In this document: piece by piece, positions 48,145-61,200 of the stretch | Position numbering within the stretch: position 1 is the stretch's first letter | How the letters are laid out: each line of letters opens with the position of its first letter | DNA from: Kingdonia uniflora | Lineage: Eukaryota; Streptophyta; Magnoliopsida; Ranunculales; Circaeasteraceae | DNA: 64,000 bases | Assembly: GCA_014058105.1 (NCBI GenBank) | Contig: JACGCM010001123.1 | Span: 496,001-560,000, forward strand | Reading direction: 5' to 3' | Translations under genes and position numbers: made by a program | Notes under the pieces: model-generated | Told to the model about the DNA's origin: nothing | The model's input: the letters and a program-made list of their open reading frames with translations, nothing else | The model's database searches: none

Positions 48145-50732
48145 TATTGAAACATAAATATAGCATAATGCGGCAGGCAGACATGTACGAGGATATCTCC
48201 ATCTTCTTGTAAATTAAATGCCATATCAGTGACAACTAAAACGTATATGAAAAAAGATCTGGTTACGTTCTAAATCGTAAAAGGCTTTATGATTTGGCCT
48301 AGTTTTGAAAATTGTTGAAATCTAAATCCGTCTTATGTTTCGGTAAATTTATAAAACACCAATTAAAAACTGCAAACGTTTGCAAAGTCTCTTCTTTCCC
48401 CTGCAAAACTCAATTTTCACAAAATTAAAATAAATAAAAAATTCAAAGAAGAAATTATGCAAACGATGGAGAAAGAAAACTAAGACGCAGCATCATCAGT
48501 AAAATATCTTGAAACCCCATGAGTTATATAAAACTGGATTTATCAATATTACTAAGTTTTGATCGGCACATTTGTTCTGGTATTACCTTTCTATCATCAG
48601 TACACTTTGTTTCTCCTTGTTTTATGGTGTCCACTGTGGATGTTGTTTCGTATTATTTTACTACTTGTAAAGATGTTTCGGCCCCTAGCGTCATTTTCGA
48701 TGTAATTTTTGATTAAACATTTTGAATCCCAAATGCGCCTAGTGCGAACTTTCTGAATTAAAATTCAAACTTCATAAGGCCTATGACATATATGAACTTC
48801 TCATATTTGGTGGAATCGGGTGAGCTGAAGACTTACGAAATTATAAAAAAAACTGGCTAATGAGACATTCCAATTATTATTCATGATTACTATTCATGAA
48901 GAACTTGCGAAGCAAATACAAAAACATATGAGTTCTTGACCATAGCCTAAGTTTGACCTACACTATACATTAACAAAACCATAATCCCAATAAATCAAAA
49001 TCTCACATCATGCTTTATCAGTTGTCATCGTCACCACCGAAATACCACAGCGCATCTCTTGTACTAGATAATTCTGTCAAAATCTCTTCCACCATTGTCA
49101 ATTATGGGCCAAAACCAATCATTTAGTAGTAGGGGGTTGTATAAAGAAAATGTTTTGGGTTATACCGGGGGGTGTTCAAGTTTATCAAACAAAATCAGGA
49201 TGAGATTGTACATTGCAACTCTGATTCATTGATTTACAGAGGAAGAGAGAGAGGAGAGCTATGAGAGAGAGAGAGATGAGAGAGGAGAGGTACCTCATAT
49301 ACGGAAAAGGGAGGGGTTAAAAATTTTTCTAGGATAGTCGGGCTTGGATAAGCTCTTAGGTTGTTATGTTAGTGTTATTTTTGATTTTTAATGCCTATAT
49401 TAAGCCTGCTTTTGTTTCTTCCAAAAACATCAGTGGGGGGGGGGGGGGGGCGGGGGGGCGCATAGGTAGGAGATAAAATATTTATAGTTTGACCTGCTAA
49501 ATATTGCAAGAATGTCTTAACATTACAATGGAAGATAACGGACAACAAGGCTTTGGTTGGAAATCATCATGACTTAGCTGAAAATATAGGAGAATAAGAT
49601 AGTAGGGAGGCCTGAATGATGAGTGCTTTAATGATTTAGCTTAGTTTAGGTATTCATGAAGTTTTGAGTGGTTTCAGGTTACAATGCTCTGACATGATAC
49701 AACCGGAAGGTGAATGGAGGTCGAAATCAGAATGATATCTTTAATGGGATACTGTCTGGGAAAACTGAGGGGCAAACTCGCAATGCGGAAAACACAATAC
49801 GATTTAGCAAGAACTTAAATCCAACTCTAACCATCGACGAGAATTCAAACAAGACAATAACTATAACCAAGGTTTAAATTGAGGCTGGAAAACCCAACAT
49901 ATCAAAACCACCCCGACAACAGACGAAATATCTTCAGTAGGGGTTACAAGAGCTTCAGGAGATCACTAACCTCAATAGCTACCTCGACAAGATAATCCCT
50001 CAGCAAGAAAACTCTAGACGGAGAAAACCCATAACCTCCATACAAATAAATCCCAACAATAAACCTCGAGGAAAGAAAACCCATAGAAATTCCCAATAAA
50101 AACCATAGAGTTCTGCCTTATATTTTATCTCCTAATCATTCTCTGCAGTCGCATCAGCAAGATAAACCGATCACTTGGATTAAATCCCATTCAAATGCCA
50201 CTTAGAAACCAAAACCAACAAACAGAGTCTTTTGTTCGTCGAAACACTTTGATGGACTGCATTCGTAACGGACTTCCCCTGTTTGAGCCCTGTAACCTGA
50301 ACATAGTCCATGTACACTTAAAACAGACCAAACCAATAAGAGAACCATGAATCCTACAGTGTGCATTTTCAACTGAACTCATTCCTTTGTCATATACTGA
50401 GTTGATTAATGAAGTTTTCTCTTCTTATTTGAGAAACTGCACATCTACTGTTTAATCATTATGCATATTCTAAAAATGTACCCAACTATCAGACTATTAT
50501 TAATTCTTCTAAAGCAAAAGGACAATTGCAAATGCAACAACAAAATCCAGCAAACAGCATAGCCATGGAATCCGGAATAAATGTACAACGAGCAGAACAG
50601 CTAGCCTAGATCTCCAATTCTGACAGTAGCAGCAAAAGAAACTGAAAAACCATGTTTTTGTCGTAACTTAATAAATATCAATTACTAGATAATTTCAGAC
50701 CAGGTGTCACAACTTCTCCGCTGTGAAGGGTC
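48145..50732. other. Intergenic stretch, no gene recognised
   Basis: AT-rich with several simple features: a GA-rich block (49240-49290), a poly-G tract (49436-49458) and scattered short open frames. The lower part (50400-50732) would be the 3' flank of the receptor kinase gene on the minus strand. No transposon ends, RNA gene or coding exon could be supported. Confidence 0.55.
49436..49458. repeat. Poly-G tract
   Basis: A run of G with two C interruptions. A likely place for sequencing or length error. Confidence 0.85.
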
Positions 50733-53700
50733 TCAAACACCTCCGTTATGGTTGTCCGCGAGTACATAGTTCTTGGAAACATGTTGCATCATTGGTCGAG
50801 ATTAGAGTGGCAAAGTGACTCGCAACCAACCCGCTAATCCCGCCGACCCACCCCACCCGGTTTTAAGAGGGTTTGGGTTGTTGCTTAAGTGTCGCGGGTC
50901 ATTTGACCACCGCGACCCGCCTAACCGGCGTTATCTAAAGAGGTCGGGTTAGGGTTTACCCTCAAACAATTGGTGTGTGACCCGTGACCCGTTTAATAGA
51001 TTTGGGATTATGTAATATCAGTATGGATTGGTCCCTTTTCAGTCAAAAAAAAATACAAACAAACCTAACCTAAATAACTCTCACCTCTCTCACTTTTCAT
51101 TCTTTACAGCAGCCCCTCAGACGCTCACCCTTTTCAATCCTTATTCTCAAACACTCAAACCTAACATCTTCAACATCTTCAATCTTAACATCTAACATCT
51201 TGATCTTCATCTTCACTGTCACTTCACATTACACAAACATCTTTGATTCTTGCAATCAGTCTCCAACTCTTCACACTCAGACGGAAGTCTTCAATCTTCA
51301 TTCTTCAATACAGACTCTGGATTAGTGTCTATAAATAAATGGAACACTCTATTTAGTAATTCACTCATGACTCCTTCCTTCAAAACTTTCAGGTGTTACT
51401 TGCTTATGGATGGGGAACTCGTGGTAGATACATGGCTGGCTTAAGAAGCAATTATGTACTGGGTGAGGTGATCAGCAATCCGGGGCATTGCGCTTGTATA
51501 GTTCAAAGATGACCACAGTTTTGGGCCTACGTTCTTGCAGATTTTTTGAGAGGGTTTTCGACCTGGATTCTTGCCTTATAATCGAAAGATAATGTATTGG
51601 TTTTTGACATATACCCCATCTACCATCAAAGGTAAGTATGTAAACTGCTTTTTGTAGTCATTCTCAGCATCTAGTCAATAATTTTACCTATCTTTATCGT
51701 GCTAATTTTAGATAAAGAATTGGAAGATGACCTAATTAAGTTGAAGCAGTTTATGTTGAGCAATCTTGGTGAAGTACCTAAAGAAGTGGTGGTTGGGTAT
51801 TGTAGAACAAACAGACTTGGAAAGCATCACATCCTCGCCATTAAGGTTTCAATTTCCTCTAAATGTTTTATCGGGAAATACCTAAAGAAGTGGTGGCTGG
51901 GCGTTGTAATGCTGTTTTTGAACAGCTGTAATGCTATAATGTTGTAATGCTATAATGCTGTAATGTTGTTATCTGATATTTGAACAGCTGTAATGCTTAT
52001 GCTGTAATGTTATTTTTGCTGTAACTGATTTTGTTTAACAGTTCAGTGTTTGTGTAATGCTGTTTTTGCTGTTACAGTTCTGTAATGCTGTAACTGATTT
52101 GGCTGCCTGAGTGCCTGTAACTGATTTTTCTGAAGTTTAATGTTGTTTCTGCAGTGATAATTCTGATAAGTGATAATTATGTTTTGTTGATGACTTGATG
52201 TTCAGCTGTTCAGGTTAAACAGGTCGACCCAAACCCGACCCAAACCTGACCCGTTTAGTTAAACAGGTCGGGTTAGGGTTTGCCTATTTGACCCGTGAAC
52301 CCGTTTGACCCGACCCGTGTAACCCAAACCCGACCCGTTTGCCACCTCTAGTCGAGATTGTGGACTCACACTAATACATTTAAATGCAAGCTTCACAATG
52401 GTGAATAGTTCTTCTGCTATGTGCACTGGGGGAGCTGAGAGGCATGGGTCCAATATATCCTTGACCAGAATATTGTACCCAAGTGGAGGCGACGGTGGCG
52501 ACGATGTTAAGTCAGATATGAGATCGCCTGGATGCTTTCCTGTTATTACTTCAAGTGTCACTACTCCAAAGCTATACACATCACATTTATCAGTCACCCT
52601 CATAGAATGTGCAAGCTCTGCAAATCATAATCACACCTTTAGTATATTCTTATCCATAAGAGCTTGCTTAATAAAACGGTTTAAAATGAAAAGGTGAAAT
52701 ATAAAGTAAGGGGCACAAATTAATTACCTGGAGCTACATAACCATATGCGCCTGCCTGTGCTGTCCAGTTAGAAGAATGGGGATTTAAGAGTCTAGCTGT
52801 ACCGAAATCAGAGATGCAAGCCTCATATTCCGCATCCAACAAAATGTTATTGCTAGATATGTCTCGATGAACTATGGTTTGTGAGCTACCATGGTGCATA
52901 TAAGCTAGAGCATTGGCTACACTTTTGACAATGTTAATTCTTTTAGTCCAATCCAGCTTCGTAGCTTCTTCAATATTACACAGTACCTTTCCTAAGCTTC
53001 CATGCACCAGATATTCGCAAATCAAGAACGAGTGGTGTATATGTGAGCAGAAACCATGAAGTTTCAGAATATTCCGGTGCCGAATCTCTGCCAAGACATA
53101 TATCTCATTTGTAAACACTTTCTGATCAACGATCTCATCACCTTCTGATGAATGAAGTCTCTTCACTGCCACTACTTGACCAGCTGATAGCTCAGCTATA
53201 TAAACACTGCCATATCTTCCGGTTCCAACACAATATTTCGCATCAAAATCTTCTGTCGCTGCAATGATGTCTTCATACACTACTCTTCCGTCAAAATCCC
53301 ATATGCAAAACAAATTCTCATGATTCGTCTCTTTCGCTTCTTTATGAACATGACTATTTCTCCGAAGAAAAAAGATAAATGCTGTAAATGCAATTAAAAG
53401 AATCAAAGCTCCTAAAATAGAAGATATGAAGCCAATCAAAATTTTGTGCTTGTCTTCCCCATTAGATTTCTTTGTGATAGAATAACCACGGCATGGTTGC
53501 AAACCTTTGACACGACCACACAATCCATTGTTATTCTGAAAAGCTTTTATCGAGGAATTTTCAAAGACACCACCATTTGGAATTGGACCCTCTAACTGAT
53601 TATATGAAACATCGATGGATGTTAAACTGAGCATATCAGAAAGTGTGTTTGGAATTAAAAAATCATATTGTGAGAGAGATTCATGTTTTCCAGCTTTTGC

Positions 53701-55262
53701 AACTTTTGTAGTTGTGATGGTATACTATCGGTGAGATTGTTCTGACTAAGATCAAGAAGAATTTGCAAGTTCATCAAGCTACAAATTTCAAATGGAATGC
53801 TTCCATTGATCATGTTTCTCCTTATACTTAAGTAGATCAAACTCGAGCAACTGCTGACTTCCTTTGGTATGGGTCCAACCAGTGAGTTAGTTGATAAGTC
53901 CAGATATTCCAAATTCGTTAAGCTTCCAATTTCTGTAGGTATTCTCCCAGAAAGGTGATTATCACTCAAATTCAGGTTTACCAAGGATCTCAACTTTCCA
54001 AGTTCCTTTGGGATCTCATATAATAGATGATTAGACGAAAGGTCTAGTGTTTGTAATTGAGCTATTTCCCCTAGTTCAGGTGGTATCAAACCACTGATAA
54101 GATTGTTTGAGGCTTTTATGCTTGTTAGATTTTGACACTCCCCACAAATGGGCAAAAGTTTCCCGTACAAATTGTTATAGCTCAAATCAATGTAAACCAA
54201 GTCTGGATTTTCACCAAAAGCATCTGATATGTTTCCAGAAAATCGATTTTGATTCAGCCGAAGTCTAGTTAGTTTTCTACAATTTTTTAAAACTTTTGGA
54301 ACTGGACCGATGAAATGGTTGTCATTTGCAGTGAAGATTTTTAGCAATCCGCCTAGGCATATGTCTTGGGGTAAATATCCTGAGAACTTGTTCCGACTCA
54401 AGGATATGCTTCCCAGTTTTGTCAGATTCGTTATTCCTTGAGGAATGAAACCAGAAATTTCATTTCCGGAAACAAGCACATTGACTAGGTTGCTCAAATT
54501 ACCTAGAGTAGCCGGGATTGAACCCGTAAGATCATTATTGTCTAATTTTAGTTGAGTAAGCTTGATCAACTTACCTAAGGTGGATGGGATCAAACCAGTT
54601 AGATGGTTTATTGAAACATCTAGGGAGAGCAGGTTTATTAGATTTCCTAATTCTAGTGGAATAGAACCAACAAGTTTATTATCATGGAGCTCTATTGCAT
54701 CAAGCTTGCTCAGATTTCCTAACTATTGAGGAATAAAACCAACAAGTTGATTCTGAGTGAGGCACAGCCGGATTAGGTTAGTTAAATTAGCTACAGAATT
54801 GGGTATTGAACCGGTTAGATTATTGGTGCACAACGTTACGAAAATGAGAGATATAATATTTCCTATTTCTTGAGGGATATAACTGGAAAGGTAGTTGTTA
54901 TCCAGGTATAGTCTGGTAAGGTTTGTTAAATTTCCTAGTGAAACTGGAATTGGTCCAGTGAGATAGTTCTGGGTCAGTGATAACACAAAAAGAGATTTCA
55001 TATTTCCTATTTCCAAAGGAATTGGACCAGAAAATTTATTTCCCCACAGTAATGGATTTTTCAATTTCAGATTACATAAAATGGCAGGGATGGAACCTGC
55101 AAGGTGATTTTTGTACAAATATAGATCAACGATGTTAGTTAGATTTCTTAACTCTAAAGGAATAAAATCAGATAGTTAATTGTCATTGAGGTAAAGTGCA
55201 TTTAGTTTGCTCAGATTTCCTAACGAAGTTGGAATTGAACCAATAAGGGTGTTGTTGAAACA
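50733..55262 (-). pseudogene. LRR receptor-like kinase (MIK2-like), 5'-truncated
   Basis: The family senses peptides at the plasma membrane with extracellular LRRs and signals through a cytosolic kinase. On the minus strand, about 20 LRRs (NLTGSIPNSVANLTNL type, 55250-53560) precede a membrane segment near 53400 (GFISSILGALILLIAFTAFI). The kinase domain has VAVKRLHSS, IVHRDISSNNILL and ISDFGTARLL, all intact. A 110-bp intron (52618-52727) splits it after YGYVAP. The end reads SPQSRPMMQHVSKNYV to a stop at 50733, but only after removing a hAT element (50803-52350). Nonsense codons near 55119 and 54723, a frameshift near 53650 and loss of the first exons make it a pseudogene. Confidence 0.92.
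50803..52350. mobile_element. hAT-type element in the receptor kinase
   Basis: Ends TAGAGTGGCAAA and, inverted, TAGAGGTGGCAAAC are flanked by identical GTCGAGAT (50795-50802 and 52351-52358). Removing it and one repeat joins kinase codons SPQS and RPMM in frame. Ends carry GACCCG/CGGGTC repeats. The interior has an unrecognised open stretch (EDDLIKLKQFMLSNLGE, about 51722) and CTGTAATG repeats (51905-52110). No transposase. The perfect target copies mean a fairly recent insertion. Confidence 0.93.
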
Positions 55263-55477
55263 TCTATTTTTGGAGTTTGCTTCATTTAGTGTCTAGAGTA
55301 GGCGTCAGCATTTTCTCGTGGTTATTCGGTGTCAGTGAGTGCATGAGGAGCGACTACAGCTGGACAGACTGACTCTGAACAGGTAAGTGGGTTTCTAACT
55401 CTTTGTTCTAAAAAGTCAAGCCTATGCCTTTTACAGAGTATGAAAAACTAGTAAGAATGTCGGCCTTTAGAAAACAG

Positions 55478-55676
55478 AGCTTCTATTCGAATAGACTATT
55501 TTCTATTCGAATAGAGATGGAAAGACTTCTTCTATTCGAATAGGATTTTGGTCTATTCGAATAACTTACCTCAGCGTGATTTCAAACTTGGAAAGATTTC
55601 TTCTATTCGAATAACTCACTTCAGCGTGATTTCCAGCTTGATCATATTCGAATAGGATTGTCTCTATTCGAATAGA
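55478..55676. repeat. Palindrome array in the left LTR
   Basis: Seven copies of the palindrome TATTCGAATA (most extended to CTATTCGAATAG), near 55482, 55503, 55533, 55552, 55602, 55647 and 55666. Some are followed by a CAGCGTGATTTC unit. Two more copies occur at 63956-63986 in the right LTR. Confidence 0.85.
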
Positions 55677-56278
55677 GCCCGTGTTTTCTGCTTCGTTATT
55701 TAAGACATACTTACCTTTTTTTTTTTCAAATTCACTTCTTGAAAACCTATATTTTTATGGGCTTGCTTTTGAGAGTGAAGATAGATTTTTTTTTGAGCGA
55801 TTCAAGAGAGAATCAAATCACTCTAATCATGAATCAATCTATTGATCAAGAAACCCTAGCCATGAATTAAAGAACTTGAGCGATTCAAGACTTGGAGCTT
55901 CGACGAGAGATTGAAGCGAGGCGTTACGAGAACGCGGGATTGATTGCAAGAAGATTACTCGGAAGAGAGATGACCATGAGAGGTGCTTACCGAGTCTGTA
56001 AGTGATTAAATTATTGTAGTTCTTTTTCATATAGTGGATTGTTTAGTTGTCGGGGATTCGACAGCGACCTGTGGGTTTTTCTCCTGAGAAATGTTTTCCC
56101 ACAGGGTTAAAAATTGGTGCATGCTTCTTTAATTTCCAATTACTTGTCTGACATTAGATAATTGGATTAACTTGATTTAAGTTCATCATTAGGCCATTAA
56201 TTTAGAGGAGTTAGGACCTGACAATTTAGAACTAAAATAATCGAAATTGATTAGTCTTAAGCGTCTAGGAATTTTAAT

Positions 56279-56290
56279 TGGTATCAGAGC
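56279..56290 (+). other. Primer-binding site
   Basis: TGGTATCAGAGC is complementary to the 3' end of plant initiator-methionine tRNA, the usual primer of Copia elements. It lies at the junction of the left LTR and gag. Confidence 0.9.
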
Positions 56291-56350
56291 GGTCACGCTT
56301 TGAGGTTTAACAATCTACGCGTGGATCCCGGATAGTTCGCTTGAGAATAA

Positions 56351-58119
56351 TGAGTTCTGAGAAGTTTGGAGGTCCTATAAATCGCCCTCCACTCTTTGAT
56401 GGCAAAGATTACCCATACTGGAAAGTCCGAATGGTTGCATTCTTACAATCAATTGGAGAAGATGTATGAATTTCCATTGAGGATGGTTGGTCGCATCCTA
56501 CTGAGATGCGAGGAGCACCAGGAGATGCCATAGAGGTCCGAAAACCTAGGAATTAATGGACAAAGGATGAAAAGGATGCCGCCGGCTATAATTCTAAAGG
56601 CCTCAATGCAATCTTTATAGCTGTGAGCCAAAGTGAGTTTCGACATCTCTTTGCTTGTACCACTTCGAAAGAAGCTTGGGACATTCTAGTTCGAACTCAT
56701 GAGGGCGATGTTATAGTTAAGGAAAGTAAGCTACAAATGCTTACTTCATAATTTGAGAATATCATAATGAATGAAAATGAACCGTTTGATGAATTTTATG
56801 CGAGGCTAAGTGATATTTCAAACACTAGTGCCGCATTAGGAACTCCTTATTCTGATATTCAGATTGTTCGCAAAGTCCTAAGGTCTCTTCCTAAGAGCTT
56901 TAGGTCCAGACGCGATGCTATCGAGGAGGCTCAAGATCTAAAAAAATTGAAGCCTGATACATTAGCTGGAAAATTGCGAACGCTTGAACTTGAGGTGAAG
57001 ATGGAGAACCCTGAGAAGAATATGAGTATTGCTTTCAAGTGTTCATCTTACTCCTCTTCTTCCAAGGGTTCTAGAGAGGTTGATCACTCATTTATCTCAG
57101 ATGATGATGAAGGTTCGGATTTAGATTCATCTATTGCTCTTATTAGTCAGCAGTTTCAAAAAATCTTGAAGAAACGACAGTTTCAAAAACAAGAACAAAA
57201 ATAAGGGAAATCAATTAACTATAAACCGCGACCTCATGATTGGGTCAAGACATATAACCGGCAGACCAACAGTGATACTGACCTTAATCAAGTTGAATGC
57301 TTTAAATGTCACAAGTTTGGTCATTATGCCCATAGTTGTCCTAGTAAAAAATCTGGCATTAATCATAAAGCTATGAATATCAGTGTCACTTGGGATGACA
57401 GTGATGATGAACATGATAACAATGAGATTCATTCCCAAGTAGTTGATAACAAAAATTTTATTGCTTATCCTGCTTTTCTTACTTATGGCAATAGTAATTT
57501 TGATGTCTTGGAACTTGAAAATTTTGATGAAAATCAGAGTAATCAAGAACAAGATGAGTTTAATGACCCGACTCTTGAGGACTTGTATGCTCAAACTCTC
57601 GCTAAGTGTATAAAACTAGGTCAACGTAACAAAGTCTTGAAAGACCAAGTTGATACACTTACATGTGAACTTCAAAGCAAAACTGAGTGTACAAGTCACG
57701 AGATAGAGGTACTTGAAAATGAGAAACAATGCCTTAGTGACAAAGTTTTTTTTCTAGAAAAAGAATTTAATAATGTGAAAAAGAAAATGAAATCAACTTT
57801 GGACGAACTTCGTTTGGTCAAACTTGATGTAGTTTTATTTCAGCAGAAACTTGAGAAGTTCTGTCATGGCGCCAAGAACATTAATAAAATGTTATGTATG
57901 GGAAAGACAGACAGTGACAAAAGGGGTCTAGGATATGTGGAATCTCTTCCTAGTACCAAGACTCCCCAAATCATAAAGTTTGTGAAAGCAACTGCTGCTA
58001 CCTCGTTTCCTAAACATAACATGATATCTACTACTCATGATCATCCCCAAAAGGTTTCTTACTCTCAAATATACTACTGTAGTCTATGTAGTAGAAAGGG
58101 ACATTGCATCATACTGTAG
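56351..58119 (+). pseudogene. Gag of the SIRE-like Copia element
   Basis: The start is ATG 56351 (MSSEKFGGPINRPPLFDGKD), then YPYWKVRMVAFLQSIGEDV. Stops at about 56467, 56553 and 56748 interrupt the first part. The retroelement gag core (PFDEFYARLSDISN, IVRKVLRSLPKSFRSR) is at 56780-56920. An acidic-serine stretch and the knuckle CFKCHKFGHYAHSC (57300) follow. Then comes a long heptad-like region (57590-57870, LKDQVDTLTCELQSK), a coiled coil seen in SIRE/Maximus gag. A second CSLCSRKGHC lies at 58080. Gag forms the particle that packages element RNA. Confidence 0.88.
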
Positions 58120-58269
58120 ATTTTTCAGACCTTATCAATCATATGTTCGTCCTTTTGATGGATATCGATATAATTTTACTGCAATATCTACTACAGGTCA
58201 AAGAATGTATCTAGATGGTTTGCACAGGAAACTACAGGTCGAAGAACTCTTCGAAGTATTTGGGTACGA

Positions 58270-61200
58270 AAGATGGATTTGGCACCTCAGATAAGGTGTA
58301 AGGTTGCACTAACTACCCTGAATGCTTTCAAATCAGCTCAATGGTATATGGATAGTGGGTGTTCCCGTCATATGACTGGTGATGAATCCAAATTGTGTCA
58401 CCTAGGGAGTATTCAGGGAGGTGATGTTACGTTTGGTGATGGAAGCACACCCCCTGTGGTTGGAAGGGGACAGGCCGAAGGACATGGTACTCCGGTAATT
58501 GACAATGTTCTCTTGGTTAAGGGGCTGAAGGCGAATCTTCTGAGTGTCAGCCAACTATGTGATACGGATCATACTGTTACATTTTCCAAAGGTGGATGTG
58601 AGATTTTGAACTCTCAAGGACAACGTGTGATTAAGGGTGTACATTCAACCCGAAAACCCGAGACCCGAACTGGGCCGACCCGAACCGGCCGGTTCGGTCC
58701 GGGTTAAGAATCTGTCGGTTCGGTTTTGGGTTCGGATATTAAAATCTGGTTATATTCAGATCGGTTTCGGTTCTTGGGTTCGGGTAACCGACCAGACCCG
58801 AACCGGACCTACTTTATATAAATATTTTTTTAACTCATAACAAGTCATATCCTAACCCTAAGCAGCCACAACCTCTCTCTTCCTCCCCTCTCTCTCTCTC
58901 TAGAAATCTCCTCCCCTTTCTCTAGAAATCTCCCTCCATTGTTGATCGATTCGTCAATCATCACCCAACAACAACAAAAGGAATAGCAGATCCATCATCA
59001 TTAGGAATCAAACAACCATTCCTTCTCCCAGAGTTGCCCACTTCTTGGTGAATCAACGACTCAACGCCCTCAAGGCGTAATCTGCACAATCTCGGGTAAT
59101 GGCTACCACAACAACAGCTCCTCTTCGAGCAAGAGATTTCGAGGCTGAGTGAAAAGAAACTCAAGATTTGGGAACGAATCATCTAATTCTAGGGTTTATA
59201 ATTCTATGGAGGAGAAACAATCATCATCATCTCATTCTCTTCCTTGTACTGATTTTGATATGGCGTATTTTCATTCTTAGAAGATTGGGTGGTCTAAAAC
59301 CTTTTTATTGTTTATCTGAATGTATTGTTCATCTAAATGTATGGGTGGTCTTGGATTCAAGCTCTGAATGTATGTATGGGTGGACTAAAACCTTTTTGGA
59401 GTAAACTAAAAAAGTTAAGAAAGGGAGTTCCCTGGGCACCAACTAAAAAAGGATATTTGACGGCCGGATCCCCGATTTATTATGGCTGTCAAGTAACATC
59501 TTTGCATAATATGAGTGAGCCTATATGAATGGTGGGATTGTGGCTTTCTCTCATAGAGATAGTACCTTCAGTTTTTCTGGGTGTGGCAAGATAAAAAAAA
59601 CAAAACAAACAAACATAAAAAACCCGAGTTCAGGACCCGGCCCGACCCGATCAATTCGGTTCGGTTTCAGTTCGGGTTCTACAGTTACTCGGTTCGGGTC
59701 GGGTTCGGGTCTAAAACGTGGTAACCCGACCAGCCCGGGCCGGCTCAGGTTTAAGGCTTAACCCGAGCCGACCCGACCCGTGAATAGCCCTACGTGTGAT
59801 GCATGCTGCTAGAACCGCTGATAATTGTTATACTGTTCAACAAAAAGTTATACTATGTAACAAAGCAAAACTTAATGATGTGGAGTTATGGCATCAAAGG
59901 TTGGGACATATAAACTTTAATGATTTGTCCAAGATTACAAGTAAAGAGTTAATTCGAGGAGTTCCAAAGTTAGGATGATTGAGCAACGTGGTTTGCGGTC
60001 CTTGTCAAGTTGGCAAGCAAACAAAGAGCTCTCACAGGAAGTCTAACAATATTGCTACAACTCGGACTATTGAGCTGATACACATGGATTTGATGGGTCC
60101 TATGAGAACGGCATCCTTAGGAGGTTAAAAGTATATCTTGGTAATGGTTGATGACTTCTCTCGATATACATGGATAACACTTTTAAGAGAGAAGTCTAAC
60201 ACATTTGAAGAATTTCGTACTATATCACTTCGAATCCAAAATAAGAAAGATTGCTCTATTGATAAAATTTAAAGTGATCGTGGAGGCGAGTTTAAGGATG
60301 CTGGGGTGATTGAGTACTGTACTTCTAATGGGATTAAACATGAATTCTCTGCTCCAATCACTCCACAACAAAATGGAGTTGCAGAAAGGAAGAATAGAGT
60401 TCTTCAAGAAATGGGACGTATCTTTCTTCATAGCAAGGATCTTCCGGCACACTTTTGAGGGGAGGCCATTCATACTGCGTGTTATACTATTAATAGAGTA
60501 TATCTAAGTCCACTTACCTTAAACACGCCCTATGAATTGTGGTTTGGAAAGAAGCTGAATCCATTATTTCCGGGTTTTTGGAAGTAAATGTTTCATCTTT
60601 AGAGATCGAGAAAACATTGAGAAATTTGACTCTTGGAGTGATGAAGGTATTCTTTTGGGTTACTCAACAAATAGTAGAGCATTTCGAGTCTACAATTTGA
60701 GAACCAAAGTAATGATGGAGTCCTGTAATGTGGTAGTAGATGATACTTGTACCATTGGTTCTACAGATGTAAGAGAAGATGACTGTACAGCGGAAACTCT
60801 AGAACCATCTACTGATATTCTTACATCGAGTCCTACATCAAAGAGTGATTCTCTGATGTCTACTCCATGACTTCTAGTTCTAACATCCCCTCCCGCTCCA
60901 AGTGTACCGCAACCCGAATGGCATCAAGTTCGTAAGGATCACTCACATACCGATATTATTGGGGATGCTACTTCTCGGGTTCAAACTAGAAGCCAACACC
61001 ATGAGATAGTTCACTATGTTTGTTATGTCTCGGTGATTGAACCAACCACGGTAAAGGAAGCTCTTTTAGACGAATATTAGCTTCATGCAATGCAAGATGA
61101 GCTTCGGCAGTTTCGACGTCAAGATGTTTAGGATTTGGTTCCACGTCCTTCAAGTACAAATGTTATTGGGACTAAATGGGTTTATAAGAACAAATATGAC

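Noticed and set aside
49018..49098. Minus-strand 26-residue frame MVEEILTELSS...GGDDDN ending in a stop
   Set aside because: It looks like the end of a protein but has an in-frame stop just upstream of its ATG, no splice acceptor and no neighbouring exon.
55479..55676. CRISPR-like or heat-shock element array
   Set aside because: Units are short palindromes with irregular spacing in a plant LTR; no unique spacers, and the TTC and GAA halves are adjacent, unlike heat-shock elements.
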